From Kalmanozyma brasiliensis GHG001 (Eukaryota; Basidiomycota; Ustilaginomycetes; Ustilaginales), in contig NW_015961981.1 of the NCBI RefSeq assembly GCF_000497045.1, forward strand, positions 932,401-996,400: 64,000 bases of DNA, written 5' to 3'. The notes below the pieces were generated by a model, which saw only the letters and a list, made by a program, of their open reading frames with translations, was not told the origin of the DNA and did no database searches. Within the stretch, counting starts at the first letter, position 1, and each line of letters starts with the position of its first letter. Positions 30,126-38,482 of this stretch are shown here, piece after piece. The position numbers were made by a program, and so were the translations under genes.

Positions 30126-31490
30126 ATGAAGATCATCTTCGCCTCAAACAGTTCCCAGCTTCCCACGGTGCTGGTGGTCATCCTGCCGCTTCTCCTCTGC
30201 GCGTCAGCGCTCACGCCAATCCTTGTGCACCATCCCCACCATCCTCCTCGAATGGTGCATCACCGCCTGACATCGCGTTCAGTGGCCTCCTGGCTCACGC
30301 GCATCTCCTCCAAGGCGTCAGACTGGGTCTTCGGCAGTGTCCCCTTGCCCGCCTCGTCTGAGGCTAATGTCCCCAAGCCGGCGGTGGGAGGCGTGACGGT
30401 GATGGAGAAGATGCCCTACCCCTACGCCACGGGTATGGTGCCCAGGCTAGCTAGCGAGACGCTGAGCGGAGGAGGGTTGGTCGGTGGGTGGATGTGTGTG
30501 CATGTTGATGTGCCCGTCGAGGACGAAGATGACGGTCAGGAAGGCGCTGCTGGCGTGAGTGGTGCCAATGACGGTGCTGGTGGTGGTCAGCAGGATGGTA
30601 GTGGAGGTGCTGGCGGCGCTGGTGCTGGTGCTGGCGCTGGTGCCAATCCTGGCGATGGCAGCGTCGGCGGCGGAAGTCAAGGCTTTGCTGGTGCCGGTCA
30701 AGCCAGCGCTGGAGGCGCTGGAGTCACCGGAGGTGGCTTCAACGGCAACCCCAACGTTGGCACGGGCTCCGGATTCGCCGGTCAGCAGCAGCCCGTCTAT
30801 AACGGAGGTCAGGGAGGGAGCGTCGGAGGCGCTTATCCTGGGTCTGGCTACCCCGGTGGCGCTGGTACCCGCTCAGGCTTTGGTGATCAGCAGGATACTG
30901 GTGCTGGCGGGTTCGCCGGAGGCAGTGACGCTGGTCTGAGCGATAGTGCAGGCGCTGGAGGCATTGGCCCCTTTGCCAACGGTGGTGGTGTCTCTGGCGG
31001 CTCTGCAGACATCAACGGTGGCATGGGTGCCGGTGCAGGTGACCAACGCAACACCAACCCCACCCCCGGCGGTTACATCCGTTATCGTGGTCAGCTGCTG
31101 ACCATCGACCAATACCAGCGAGCGCTCGCCTCCTCATCCTCCCCTCTGTCGCGTCGAGACATGTTGCCCGTGTCGTCTTCCTCCATCTTCATCGACACTC
31201 TCCTGCACAAGCGCGACGGCGCAACCTCGACGCCCAAGGTCCTGATGTGCATCAACGGCGACCCCGCCCTCCCGCCAATCAAGTTCAACACCATGACCGG
31301 CCTTCGCATCCGCGACGCCTCGACCCAGCAGGGTGGTGTGGTGTCCATCACCAATTTGCCCAACTACAGCATGCCCTGGATGCCCTTCTTGCCCACAGCC
31401 GAGATGTGGGCCGAACAACAGGCATTGATGCTGGAGCAGGAGAGCATCATCGAGAACAACATGACCAGCACTCCTCCGCCCTCGCGTTAG
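30126..31490 (+). CDS. Predicted secreted glycine-rich protein with dibasic sites
   Basis: A 454-residue protein. The N-terminus is a signal peptide (core TVLVVILPLLLCASA, residues 14-28). A His/Pro-rich and then conventional segment (30-135) is followed by about 185 residues dominated by Gly, Ala, Ser, Gln and Asn (GAGAGAGAN, GGQQDGSGG, FGDQQDTGAGG), like a structural or cell-surface protein. The C-terminal 120 residues are more ordered: YIRYRGQLLTIDQYQRALAS, then two dibasic pairs, RR (343-344) and KR (362-363), both before Asp. They resemble Kex2 sites and would release a 17-residue piece and a C-terminal fragment of about 91 residues. There is no GPI signal or transmembrane segment at the end. 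I do not recognise a family; a cell-wall or effector-like role is a guess. Confidence 0.65.
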   Translation: MKIIFASNSSQLPTVLVVILPLLLCASALTPILVHHPHHPPRMVHHRLTSRSVASWLTRISSKASDWVFGSVPLPASSEANVPKPAVGGVTVMEKMPYPYATGMVPRLASETLSGGGLVGGWMCVHVDVPVEDEDDGQEGAAGVSGANDGAGGGQQDGSGGAGGAGAGAGAGANPGDGSVGGGSQGFAGAGQASAGGAGVTGGGFNGNPNVGTGSGFAGQQQPVYNGGQGGSVGGAYPGSGYPGGAGTRSGFGDQQDTGAGGFAGGSDAGLSDSAGAGGIGPFANGGGVSGGSADINGGMGAGAGDQRNTNPTPGGYIRYRGQLLTIDQYQRALASSSSPLSRRDMLPVSSSSIFIDTLLHKRDGATSTPKVLMCINGDPALPPIKFNTMTGLRIRDASTQQGGVVSITNLPNYSMPWMPFLPTAEMWAEQQALMLEQESIIENNMTSTPPPSR

Positions 31491-31820
31491 TGATCGGCTC
31501 AAAAAGGCTCCGTTTGTATGCTCCAGATCGACACTTGCTCGATGACATTTGTTCTTCTCCATTGTTCACCTTGTGTAGGCCCGGAGACCGTCTGCATGTG
31601 TTGCGATGCAATGCGTCTCCACGTGTCACCACCCACCGCGAAATGAAGCGGCCCGAGCACGCTTCACCCCCTTTGCTCGTCCAAAACCACCATCTCAAAA
31701 AATCTGTTTCCCACCATTACTCCTCCGTCTGCTTATAAACCTGCCTCGAAACTTCGTCAGAGTGTTCTCCTGACTCTTGCGCGTCTGTAGGATGCAAAAA
31801 AACGGCATAAAAATTTTTCG
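31491..31820. other. 3' flank of the glycine-rich gene and tRNA terminator
   Basis: A run of five T on the minus strand (31809-31813) lies just past the 3' end of the tRNA and fits an RNA polymerase III terminator. Nothing else seen. Confidence 0.6.
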
Positions 31821-31914
31821 TGCTTCGACCCGGAATCGAACCGGGGGCTCACCCGCTTTCTTCCTGAAAGCGCTGCTTGTGAAGGGCGTGATTTGACCGC
31901 TAATCGATCGAAGC
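31821..31914 (-). tRNA. tRNA gene, probably Val(CAC), with a 22-nt intron
   Basis: On the minus strand the acceptor strands GCTTCGA and TCGAAGC pair perfectly, with discriminator A. The D stem is GATT/AATC with a loop containing GG (AGCGGTCA), and the T arm is CCCGG-TTCGATT-CCGGG (B box). The anticodon stem CGCCC/GGGTG encloses TTCACA, then 22 extra bases, then C. Removing the 22 bases after position 37 gives a 72-nt tRNA with a normal 7-nt loop and anticodon CAC (valine). This arithmetic supports an intron at the canonical site. The intron can form a hairpin (CGCTTTC/GAAAGCG). That a tRNA is here is nearly certain; the Val identity depends on the folding. Confidence 0.82.
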
Positions 31915-31946
31915 TGCTGCTCATGCACTGACCGCCTTCATATGCG

Positions 31947-31954
31947 TATATATA
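31947..31954 (-). promoter_or_regulatory. TATA element upstream of the tRNA gene
   Basis: TATATATA lies 33-40 bp upstream of the tRNA 5' end. Fission yeast tRNA genes carry such upstream TATA elements near -30. Confidence 0.45.
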
Positions 31955-32197
31955 GCGTCAATCTTGTCTCATACCTGAGATCTCAAAGTCTTACCTTTGC
32001 CAACGCTCGAGCCCCGCCATTATCCAGCTTCGTGGTGGATCCTAACTGTCTGGAGGAACCCGAGGCTGGCTCATGCAGTCGTCTGCTCATATTTTGCAGG
32101 TCATTCTCGTTCAGAGGAGCACAAATGCAGGCCCGAACAGCGTCGACGTGAAAAAACAAGTGTATATTGTCAAAGCTACAAAGGTACGCGCTGCGCA

Positions 32198-33844
32198 TCA
32201 GTTGATGACATACGTCTCGGCGCTGAGCACCGACTGTTGGGAGAACTTTGTCGGGCTGCTGGTGTCCGTCAGCACCACATCTGCGACCGTGACATTGCAC
32301 AGGGTCTTTTCGCAGACGAAGTCGACCACGACGGGGAAGAACACGTCCACGTTGTCTGCGCCTTCCGTGATGCTGAACTCGAGACTGCCCGATTTGTTGC
32401 TGCCACTGATACTCTCGAGGGACCATTCGAGATTGTTAGTCTCGTCGTTGACCGCCCAGCTTCCTTCGGGGCATTCGACGGATGGCACGGACCCTTCCGG
32501 AAGAGGGATGGCGATGATGACGCTCCGCAATTCACCGAGAGTCTCGTTCTCGAGCTCGTACTCGATGGAAACATCGCAACCGCCTTCGCCGTTGGGTGAA
32601 GGCCAGCAGTTGATGCTCAGCGGCAAAGCCGTTTCGTCCTTGGTCACCATACGCCAGCGGAGGACGCCGAGCGACTGGTTGACTGGGAACGGCTTGCGTG
32701 CGTCGCGTGGCGCAATCACCCGATCCGATGTCCACGCCGCTTTGTCCACTTGAGGGTTCGTCTTGAACTGCAAGTCGCCAGCGGAGAGGACGAGGTTGTC
32801 GGCATCCGGTGGAGAGAGCTGGACGCGCACCTTGGCGAGAGACGGGTCGGTGATCTTGAGAAGAAGGTCGCCTTTGATCTCGAGCGACTCGAGACCGCCA
32901 TCGCGGTTGCCTGAGATGGAAATGCGCTCCTTGATGACGATGTGAACGGGCTCTTGGTGGACGGGCTCGAGGAGGTCGAGCGGGTCGACGGCGGCTGGTG
33001 TCGCTGCTGGTGCACGCGCTGACGGGGCCGAAGCTGCAGCAGCCAGCGAAGCGGAGGCGGCGTTGGCAGCAGCGGTGAGCTCTTCATCCGCCGCGGCGGC
33101 CGCAGCAGCCAGATCGCCGCCCATGGCGCCGAGCAGGTCGGCACCCTTGGACTTCTTGCCCAGCTGCATGCCTTTGCCCTTGAACGGCTTGGCAGCGGGT
33201 GTGGAACTGGACGAGAAGCCGGTCTGTACAGGCGCCTGCGTAGGTGGTGGCTCGAAGCGATTCGAGCTAAATCCGCCCGACTGGCCGAACCCGCCAGAGT
33301 TCCCGCCCATCTGCCCACGACGAGCGGCGTCCCTGCGCTGCATCTCGAGCTGCTTTGCGCGACGCTTGAGCTCCTCCTTGGCTTCCATCTCCTTGTTCCT
33401 CTCGATGATCTCCTGGATCTTCTCTTCATGCGACTCCATCTCGAGGATTGACCTGACCTGCGTGAGATTCACATTCTCCCTGTAGCCGAGAGAGACGATC
33501 TCGTCGAACGCACCTAGGAGCTCGAAGGAGTATCGAAGAACCGAGCTCTCGTCGAGCGATCTGCAAATGTCGGACGTGACGCGGGCGAAGAGGTGGAGCG
33601 TTTCGATGTCTTGGAGGATGTTGGAGTTTTTATTGGTGATGAGGATCATGTAGAGGTCCTCGAGCGGCTGGTATACGAAGCGGACGGCATCGGTCTCGAC
33701 CGAAGTGTGCTGCGAGCCGGCGGAGATGAGTTTTGGAAAGGATGCGAGCAGGCCTTCGATGCGCGATCTTGGCATGTCACGGAATTGACGGCTGATGACG
33801 GGCTTACCGCCTCGTGTAGAGACGGAAGCGGCGAGAATGACCAT
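32198..33844 (-). CDS. RET2: Coatomer subunit delta (delta-COP)
   Basis: A 548-residue subunit of the COPI coat that acts in retrograde Golgi-to-ER and intra-Golgi traffic. The N-terminal longin-like domain (1-140) starts MVILAASVSTRGGKPVISRQ and includes RFVYQPLEDLYMILITNKNS and LLGAFDEIVSLGYRE, nearly identical to delta-COPs of other fungi and animals. A charged helical stretch (150-185) and a low-complexity linker follow. The C-terminal mu-homology domain (about 290-548) contains VHIVIKERISISGNRDGG, FKTNPQVDKAAW, LRWRMVTKDE and ending VLSAETYVIN. Length and architecture are standard (human ARCN1 is 511). The start ATG gives the conserved N-terminus. It is divergent from the Cox6 gene. Confidence 0.96.
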   Translation of the reverse strand: MVILAASVSTRGGKPVISRQFRDMPRSRIEGLLASFPKLISAGSQHTSVETDAVRFVYQPLEDLYMILITNKNSNILQDIETLHLFARVTSDICRSLDESSVLRYSFELLGAFDEIVSLGYRENVNLTQVRSILEMESHEEKIQEIIERNKEMEAKEELKRRAKQLEMQRRDAARRGQMGGNSGGFGQSGGFSSNRFEPPPTQAPVQTGFSSSSTPAAKPFKGKGMQLGKKSKGADLLGAMGGDLAAAAAAADEELTAAANAASASLAAAASAPSARAPAATPAAVDPLDLLEPVHQEPVHIVIKERISISGNRDGGLESLEIKGDLLLKITDPSLAKVRVQLSPPDADNLVLSAGDLQFKTNPQVDKAAWTSDRVIAPRDARKPFPVNQSLGVLRWRMVTKDETALPLSINCWPSPNGEGGCDVSIEYELENETLGELRSVIIAIPLPEGSVPSVECPEGSWAVNDETNNLEWSLESISGSNKSGSLEFSITEGADNVDVFFPVVVDFVCEKTLCNVTVADVVLTDTSSPTKFSQQSVLSAETYVIN

Positions 33845-34650
33845 GGTGAACGAGCCTCACAGGACGTGACGAATGCCAAAATGATGATGCGACGAAGTGA
33901 GAACGGTCGTTGCCGAGGCGGTTCGCAGCTTCGGTCGTGGTGCGGCGCAAGTCTCGGTGCGAACGTCCAGCGCAAACGGTTGATCGCGAAGGCGAAGGGA
34001 TGCGGCCGAAGAGAAGTGGAAGAGGTGATGGTGACAGATATGTTGAGAAGAAGTGTCAACTGTCGATGTGAGCAACAGCCAGCGTGTCCGTGGGTGTGTC
34101 GGTCTCGCTCTCTGGCAACGACAGCTGGGAAACGCGGGAGAGGGTCGGCCAAGAGCTTCTTGAATCAACGAAAAGGCTGGTTCGAGCGCAAGCCAAAAGG
34201 CAAAGGAAGGCTTCCACGTCTTGTTCCAAATTGGAGCGCGTCTGCCTCTTAACATGCCAAAAGCAGCTCGAAAAATCGACACCGCGCTCTGCTAGCCCGA
34301 AATTTGAAGTCAGTCATTTGGTCAGTCAGTCGATCGATCGTGTCTTCTTCCCGTGCGAAAGTCACGGTCGGATTTGAAATCTGAGCGACGGAACGGTCAG
34401 GGAAGAGGCAGGTCTTGAGTGAAATGTGGAATTTTGCGCGAGTTGGCCCTTTTGCAAGGCAGCAGAAGGCGATGTGGTTCAACCCGGGGCTTGCACAGAG
34501 ATCTCTGGTGACGGCAGAGACAGGATCGTCGCTTGATCCTATCCACGCTCCACGTTTGGACTCGCTCGCTTCTTCTCGAAATCGTTGCGTAAACTTGAAG
34601 TTGGTACTCATCCATCCTCCATCACCCTCGATCCTCATCCATTCACCAAC
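33845..34650. promoter_or_regulatory. Divergent promoter, delta-COP / Cox6
   Basis: 806 bp between divergent genes, holding both promoters. No coding potential recognised. Confidence 0.5.
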
Positions 34651-35891
34651 ATGTCGTTCCTCACCGGAGCCATCCGAACCGCCGCCGTCAGCACCTCGGC
34701 TCGTGCCGCTCTCCTCGGCCGCGCCGCCCCTGTTGTCGCCCGCCAGCAGGGTAAGTAGTCACCTCTTCATCGCTTCTTCCGATCTAGCGTGGGAATGCAT
34801 CCCATCGACGCACGCAGATTCCGATACGATTCCGATCTAGCTCGCAAAGTCACAAGCCAGGGCATGAGCGTCAGCAGCAGCAGCAGCAGCCACGGTATCA
34901 GTAGCGAATTAGTAGCACTATCAGCAAAGGCAGCGGTACCACCAGCAGCATCGGCATCCACCGAATCCACAACACCAGCTTTCGCCAACAACACCGCACA
35001 CGCCCATACGTCATCGACACCGATCAGTTTGTCGGCACATCCGCACGCGCGAGTACTGGACGCACCATCAATGGGTCCGATCACTGAGGCAGCAGGTTCA
35101 GTGTTCGCAAGGCTGTCTCGGCCTGGGAGCCTCTTCCGTTCGCAGCCGAGCCTGACAATAGCTACCAAAGTCATCAGCCGGCATCGACTTAGCGAAAGGA
35201 GGGACCGCTCCAATTGGCGTTGGTGTCGGCAAAACGTTCTGTCGATCATCGGCAAGACGAATGGCCAGCCGTATGGATTGGAGCATCGATCTCGATGACC
35301 GTATCGTTGCGACGCAACCGACAGATCCGGCTCGTTACAAATTGACCGCCCCAGTTCCAACAACTCGGCCATGCTTGACTGCCAACCATCTGCTGCCAGT
35401 GCTGCGCTGCCGACAACCTCCGCTGCTCTGCTCTGCGCTTCACAACTGCTGCAGCTGCGCTTTGATTGCTGACCCAACCTGATCGGAAGAAGCGCTGCGG
35501 CTCGTTCTCTCACATTCCAACAAGCTGACCCCTTTTGTTCCTCCTATTCTCTCTTACAGTCCGAGGCTACGCCGCGCACCACGAGGAGGAGTCGTTTGAC
35601 GCCTTCAACTCGCGCTACGTCGGGTTCTTCGATGCGGTCGAAGACCTGTTCGAGCTCCAACGTGGTCTGAACAACTGCTTCGCTTACGATCTCGTGCCCT
35701 CGCCCGAGGTGATCGAGTCGGCCCTCCGCGCCAGCCGCCGCGTCAACGACTACTCGACCGCCGTCCGCATCTTCGAAGGCATCAAGCAAAAGGTCGAGAA
35801 CGAGAACCAGTACAAGCAGTACGTCGACGCCCTCAAGAGCGTCCGCGAGGAACTGGGCATCCAGCTCAAGGAGGAGATGTACTCGGCATGA
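34651..35891 (+). CDS. COX6: Cytochrome c oxidase subunit 5A (yeast Cox6), two exons
   Basis: The CDS joins 34651-34750 and 35560-35891 (143 residues). Exon 1 codes a mitochondrial presequence (MSFLTGAIRTAAVSTSARAA, with Arg and Ser but no acidic residue), and exon 2 the mature COX5A domain: HHEEESFDAFNSRYVGFFD, LNNCFAYDLVPSPEVIESAL, RVNDYSTAVRIFEGIK and VREELGIQLKEEMY. This nuclear subunit of complex IV sits on the matrix side of the inner membrane. The donor GTAAGT and acceptor TTACAG keep the frame (GTC codon split after the first base). The intron is 809 nt, the longest in the window. It contains a (CAG)6 run and sizeable chance frames on both strands. Confidence 0.93.
34872..34890 (+). 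repeat. (CAG)6 microsatellite in the Cox6 intron
   Basis: Six uninterrupted CAG triplets are followed by scattered CAG/TAG triplets. Read antisense, it yields a Leu-rich segment in a long chance frame. Confidence 0.85.
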
Positions 35892-36187
35892 TCACGCCCT
35901 AGATTGTTTCGCCTCCTCTCGTCAATCTAAAACACGCTTTGAATCGCTGCGCTGCGTGGGGCAGAGCCCGAGGTTGGATGTGAAGGAGGAGAGATTATAG
36001 ATGCACACAAACACGCGCAGTCTGAGAAGAGGTGTGAGCGATAAGCTGCTGCGCCGCGGATGGGCGAGCGTGAAACCCCGACCTTGATGGTCTGGGTCTC
36101 TCTGAGGATGTGACTGTGATTGCGCGGTGCGATACAATTGCGGCGAAGATGTCTGTGCGGCATGGCCTGAGTTGGAGATGAAGGCGA

Positions 36188-38482
36188 CTAGCGCTTCCAG
36201 CTGGAGTCTCTGTCCTCATCGTACTCCTCCTCTCCCGCTCCACTCGTTGCTTCACCTTCGGGTGCTGCTGATCCACCCTCAACATCTGCAGTGACGCCCG
36301 TTGTTGTCGCAGTAGGCGGCGGCTGGATCCACGAAAGCTTGACCGAACCGACGCCCTCGATCTCCGCACCCGCCCTCAGCGCTTGTTCCGCGTTCGCCCT
36401 GGCCTTGTACACCACGGTCCCCTCTGTGCCGTCGAACGACTCGAGCTCGCCAAAGGTGGCAAAGTGCTGCTTGACCTTCTCCTCGTCCGTTCCCGCGGGC
36501 AGATCCTGGATCTTCAACTTCGTAGTGCGGTTGTCGATGCGGAAGCTGCGGTTGGGGCCACCCATGGCTCCACCGCGTGCCGCGTACGGCTGGTATCCGC
36601 CACGACCGCGTGGAACGTACCCTCCCCTACCTCGACCGCGCGCGTTGAACCCGTAGCCAGCGGCCCCGCCAGCACCATCGATGCCCAACGAGGCAGCTTC
36701 GGCTTTGAGAGACTCGAGCTTCTTCTTGAGCTCTTCGGTCGTCGAGGCGGGCTCGGAGCCTTTGGCGTGCAGGTCCAGCTCTCGGTCCAACTGCTCCTTC
36801 TCCCGCTTCTCCTTCTCCGCTTTCCAGCTCCCCGCGTCCGCAGGAGGGGCAGCTTCCTTGGGAGCAGCCTGCAATGCTTCCACTGCCGCCTTGACCGCTT
36901 CCGTCGCAGTCTTGATCTCGTCTCCGAGCGCCTTGAGCTGCGTCATGGTGAGCTTCTTCTCTTCGGCAGAAAGGTCCTTGTTGCCAAACTTGGCGAGAAG
37001 CGTCTTCTGCTCGGCGAGCTGGGCGTCCAGTGCGGCCTGCTTGGCGCGTTGATCCTCGAATAGCTTTTTGCGCTCTTCTGACATGGCACCTGGTGCGCCG
37101 GCGCTGCCGGTGGGAGCACTGCCTCCCGCAACGGGTGGACGTGCGTGGTATACGTTGGAGGTCTTGCCCGGTACAAAGTTGTTTCGTGGCGGGGCTGCGG
37201 CAGCGGGCGGCGGGCGCGGCGTTGTCGCAGGAGCCGCCGCTCCAGCAGCTTCATCCAGACGCTGGAAGTACACCTTGACGAAGCGGTTGCCAAAGATGAC
37301 GTCGGGACTCTCGTGCGCAGTCTTGGCTTCCGATGGCTGTGAATAGCTGACCAGCGCCTTGGACCCGGGCTTGTCGATGCTGATGTTGGTGATGGTGCCA
37401 AATTTCTTGAAGTACTCGTTGACTTTGATGAGATCGAGGCTGTCAGCAGGGACGTTTTCGATGACAAGCGTGGTGTTGGATCGACGGGAGGATTGGAAGG
37501 TGCCGGGAGGTCCGCCTCCACGGCCACGACCTCGTCCGCCCATTGCACCGCCTCGACCTCCGGGACCCATGCCGCCGTTGAAAGATCCTGCCCCGGAGTG
37601 AGTACCGAAGGGGGCAGCGTCGGGCTGTTGCGGTGGCAGCTGCCCGCTCATTCGGGTGGCCAAGTTCTGTCCATCGCCGTTCTGCTGCTGAGACGGTGGT
37701 CCGCCTGGACCACCGTTCGCAGGACCCATCCCCGGTGGTGGGCCCATGCTAGGGTGCCACCCTTGGGGAGGCATGCCAAATGGTGCGCCTTGGAACATCA
37801 TCGGGTGGCCTTGCATGGTGTTCGGACCGCCAGGTCCCATCATGCCACCCATCTGGAAAGGCGGTTGCTGCGGCTGCGAGTGATCAAACTTGCAGCTTGC
37901 CCCACGCGGGCAGAAGCCCTTGTTGTGGTAGTCTCTGCAGAGTTGCTTAGGTCGATTGTCCCTGCGTGCGCCGTCGTTCTGCGAGCCGTTCGCATCGGAA
38001 CCTTCTGCTGCGCTCCTCTCCCTGGCATCGCGCTCTCGTGCTCGACCAGCGTCCGAGCCGGGCGTTGCATTGTCTGCCAATCGTCGGGTCTGCCTTGGCG
38101 GAGAGCGCGCGCTATCGTCGGCACCACCATCGTCGTCCACTCTTCGCTTCCTTGATGTGGATGTGTCGCCTGCAAGGTCGGATGTGGATGCATGTGCCTG
38201 CGCATCGGCGGCTGTGTCGGCGGATTGCGATTCCGATTGGGGAAGGTATGCTTTGTCGGCTATCGCCTGGAATGTCTTTGCGACGAAAGGCTCGGTCTCG
38301 GCTGCCAAGAAGTCTTCGAGCTGCTCAGTGAGAAGCGTTTGGAGCTCTGCTTCGGGGCTCTCGTGCTTGAGAAGCGCGAGGACGTAGTCGGCGAGCACCT
38401 CTGGATCTGCATCGCATATTGGGCCGAGCTCAGCGGTGAGCCACGCCTTGAGGTCGTCGGTGTGAGCCTCGTCGAACAGCAT
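36188..38482 (-). CDS. RBM26/RBM27-like CCCH and RRM protein (Rmn1-like)
   Basis: A 764-residue protein. The N-terminal helical PWI-like fold (1-80) reads DDLKAWLTAELGPICDADPE and VLADYVLALLKHE. A CCCH zinc finger at about 181-203 is CRDYHNKGFCPRGASCKFDH. RRM1 (about 333-408) starts TTLVIENVPADSLDLIKVNE, a coiled coil spans about 500-600, and a second RRM (about 651-720) starts TKLKIQDLPAGTDEEKVKQH. This order is that of human RBM26/27 and fission yeast Rmn1, which work with the Red1/ZFC3H1-Mtl1/MTR4 system that feeds polyadenylated nuclear RNA to the exosome. Disordered Gly/Pro/Met-rich sequence separates zinc finger and RRM1. It is convergent with Cox6. The family is clear; the complex role is inferred. 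Confidence 0.87.
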   Translation of the reverse strand: MLFDEAHTDDLKAWLTAELGPICDADPEVLADYVLALLKHESPEAELQTLLTEQLEDFLAAETEPFVAKTFQAIADKAYLPQSESQSADTAADAQAHASTSDLAGDTSTSRKRRVDDDGGADDSARSPPRQTRRLADNATPGSDAGRARERDARERSAAEGSDANGSQNDGARRDNRPKQLCRDYHNKGFCPRGASCKFDHSQPQQPPFQMGGMMGPGGPNTMQGHPMMFQGAPFGMPPQGWHPSMGPPPGMGPANGGPGGPPSQQQNGDGQNLATRMSGQLPPQQPDAAPFGTHSGAGSFNGGMGPGGRGGAMGGRGRGRGGGPPGTFQSSRRSNTTLVIENVPADSLDLIKVNEYFKKFGTITNISIDKPGSKALVSYSQPSEAKTAHESPDVIFGNRFVKVYFQRLDEAAGAAAPATTPRPPPAAAAPPRNNFVPGKTSNVYHARPPVAGGSAPTGSAGAPGAMSEERKKLFEDQRAKQAALDAQLAEQKTLLAKFGNKDLSAEEKKLTMTQLKALGDEIKTATEAVKAAVEALQAAPKEAAPPADAGSWKAEKEKREKEQLDRELDLHAKGSEPASTTEELKKKLESLKAEAASLGIDGAGGAAGYGFNARGRGRGGYVPRGRGGYQPYAARGGAMGGPNRSFRIDNRTTKLKIQDLPAGTDEEKVKQHFATFGELESFDGTEGTVVYKARANAEQALRAGAEIEGVGSVKLSWIQPPPTATTTGVTADVEGGSAAPEGEATSGAGEEEYDEDRDSSWKR

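Noticed and set aside
31821..31914. Reading the tRNA hairpin as a type II variable arm (Leu/Ser)
   Set aside because: That fold leaves no 5-bp anticodon stem and extra bases before the T stem; the intron model gives all stems and a 72-nt tRNA.
34480..34500. GGTTCAACCCGGG-like sequence resembling a tRNA T arm
   Set aside because: No matching acceptor, D or anticodon stems around it; it lies in the Cox6 promoter side.
34767..35513. 248-codon minus frame inside the Cox6 intron with a Leu-rich hydrophobic stretch
   Set aside because: Starts at GTG, and the hydrophobic stretch is the antisense reading of the CAG repeat; no other support for a nested gene.
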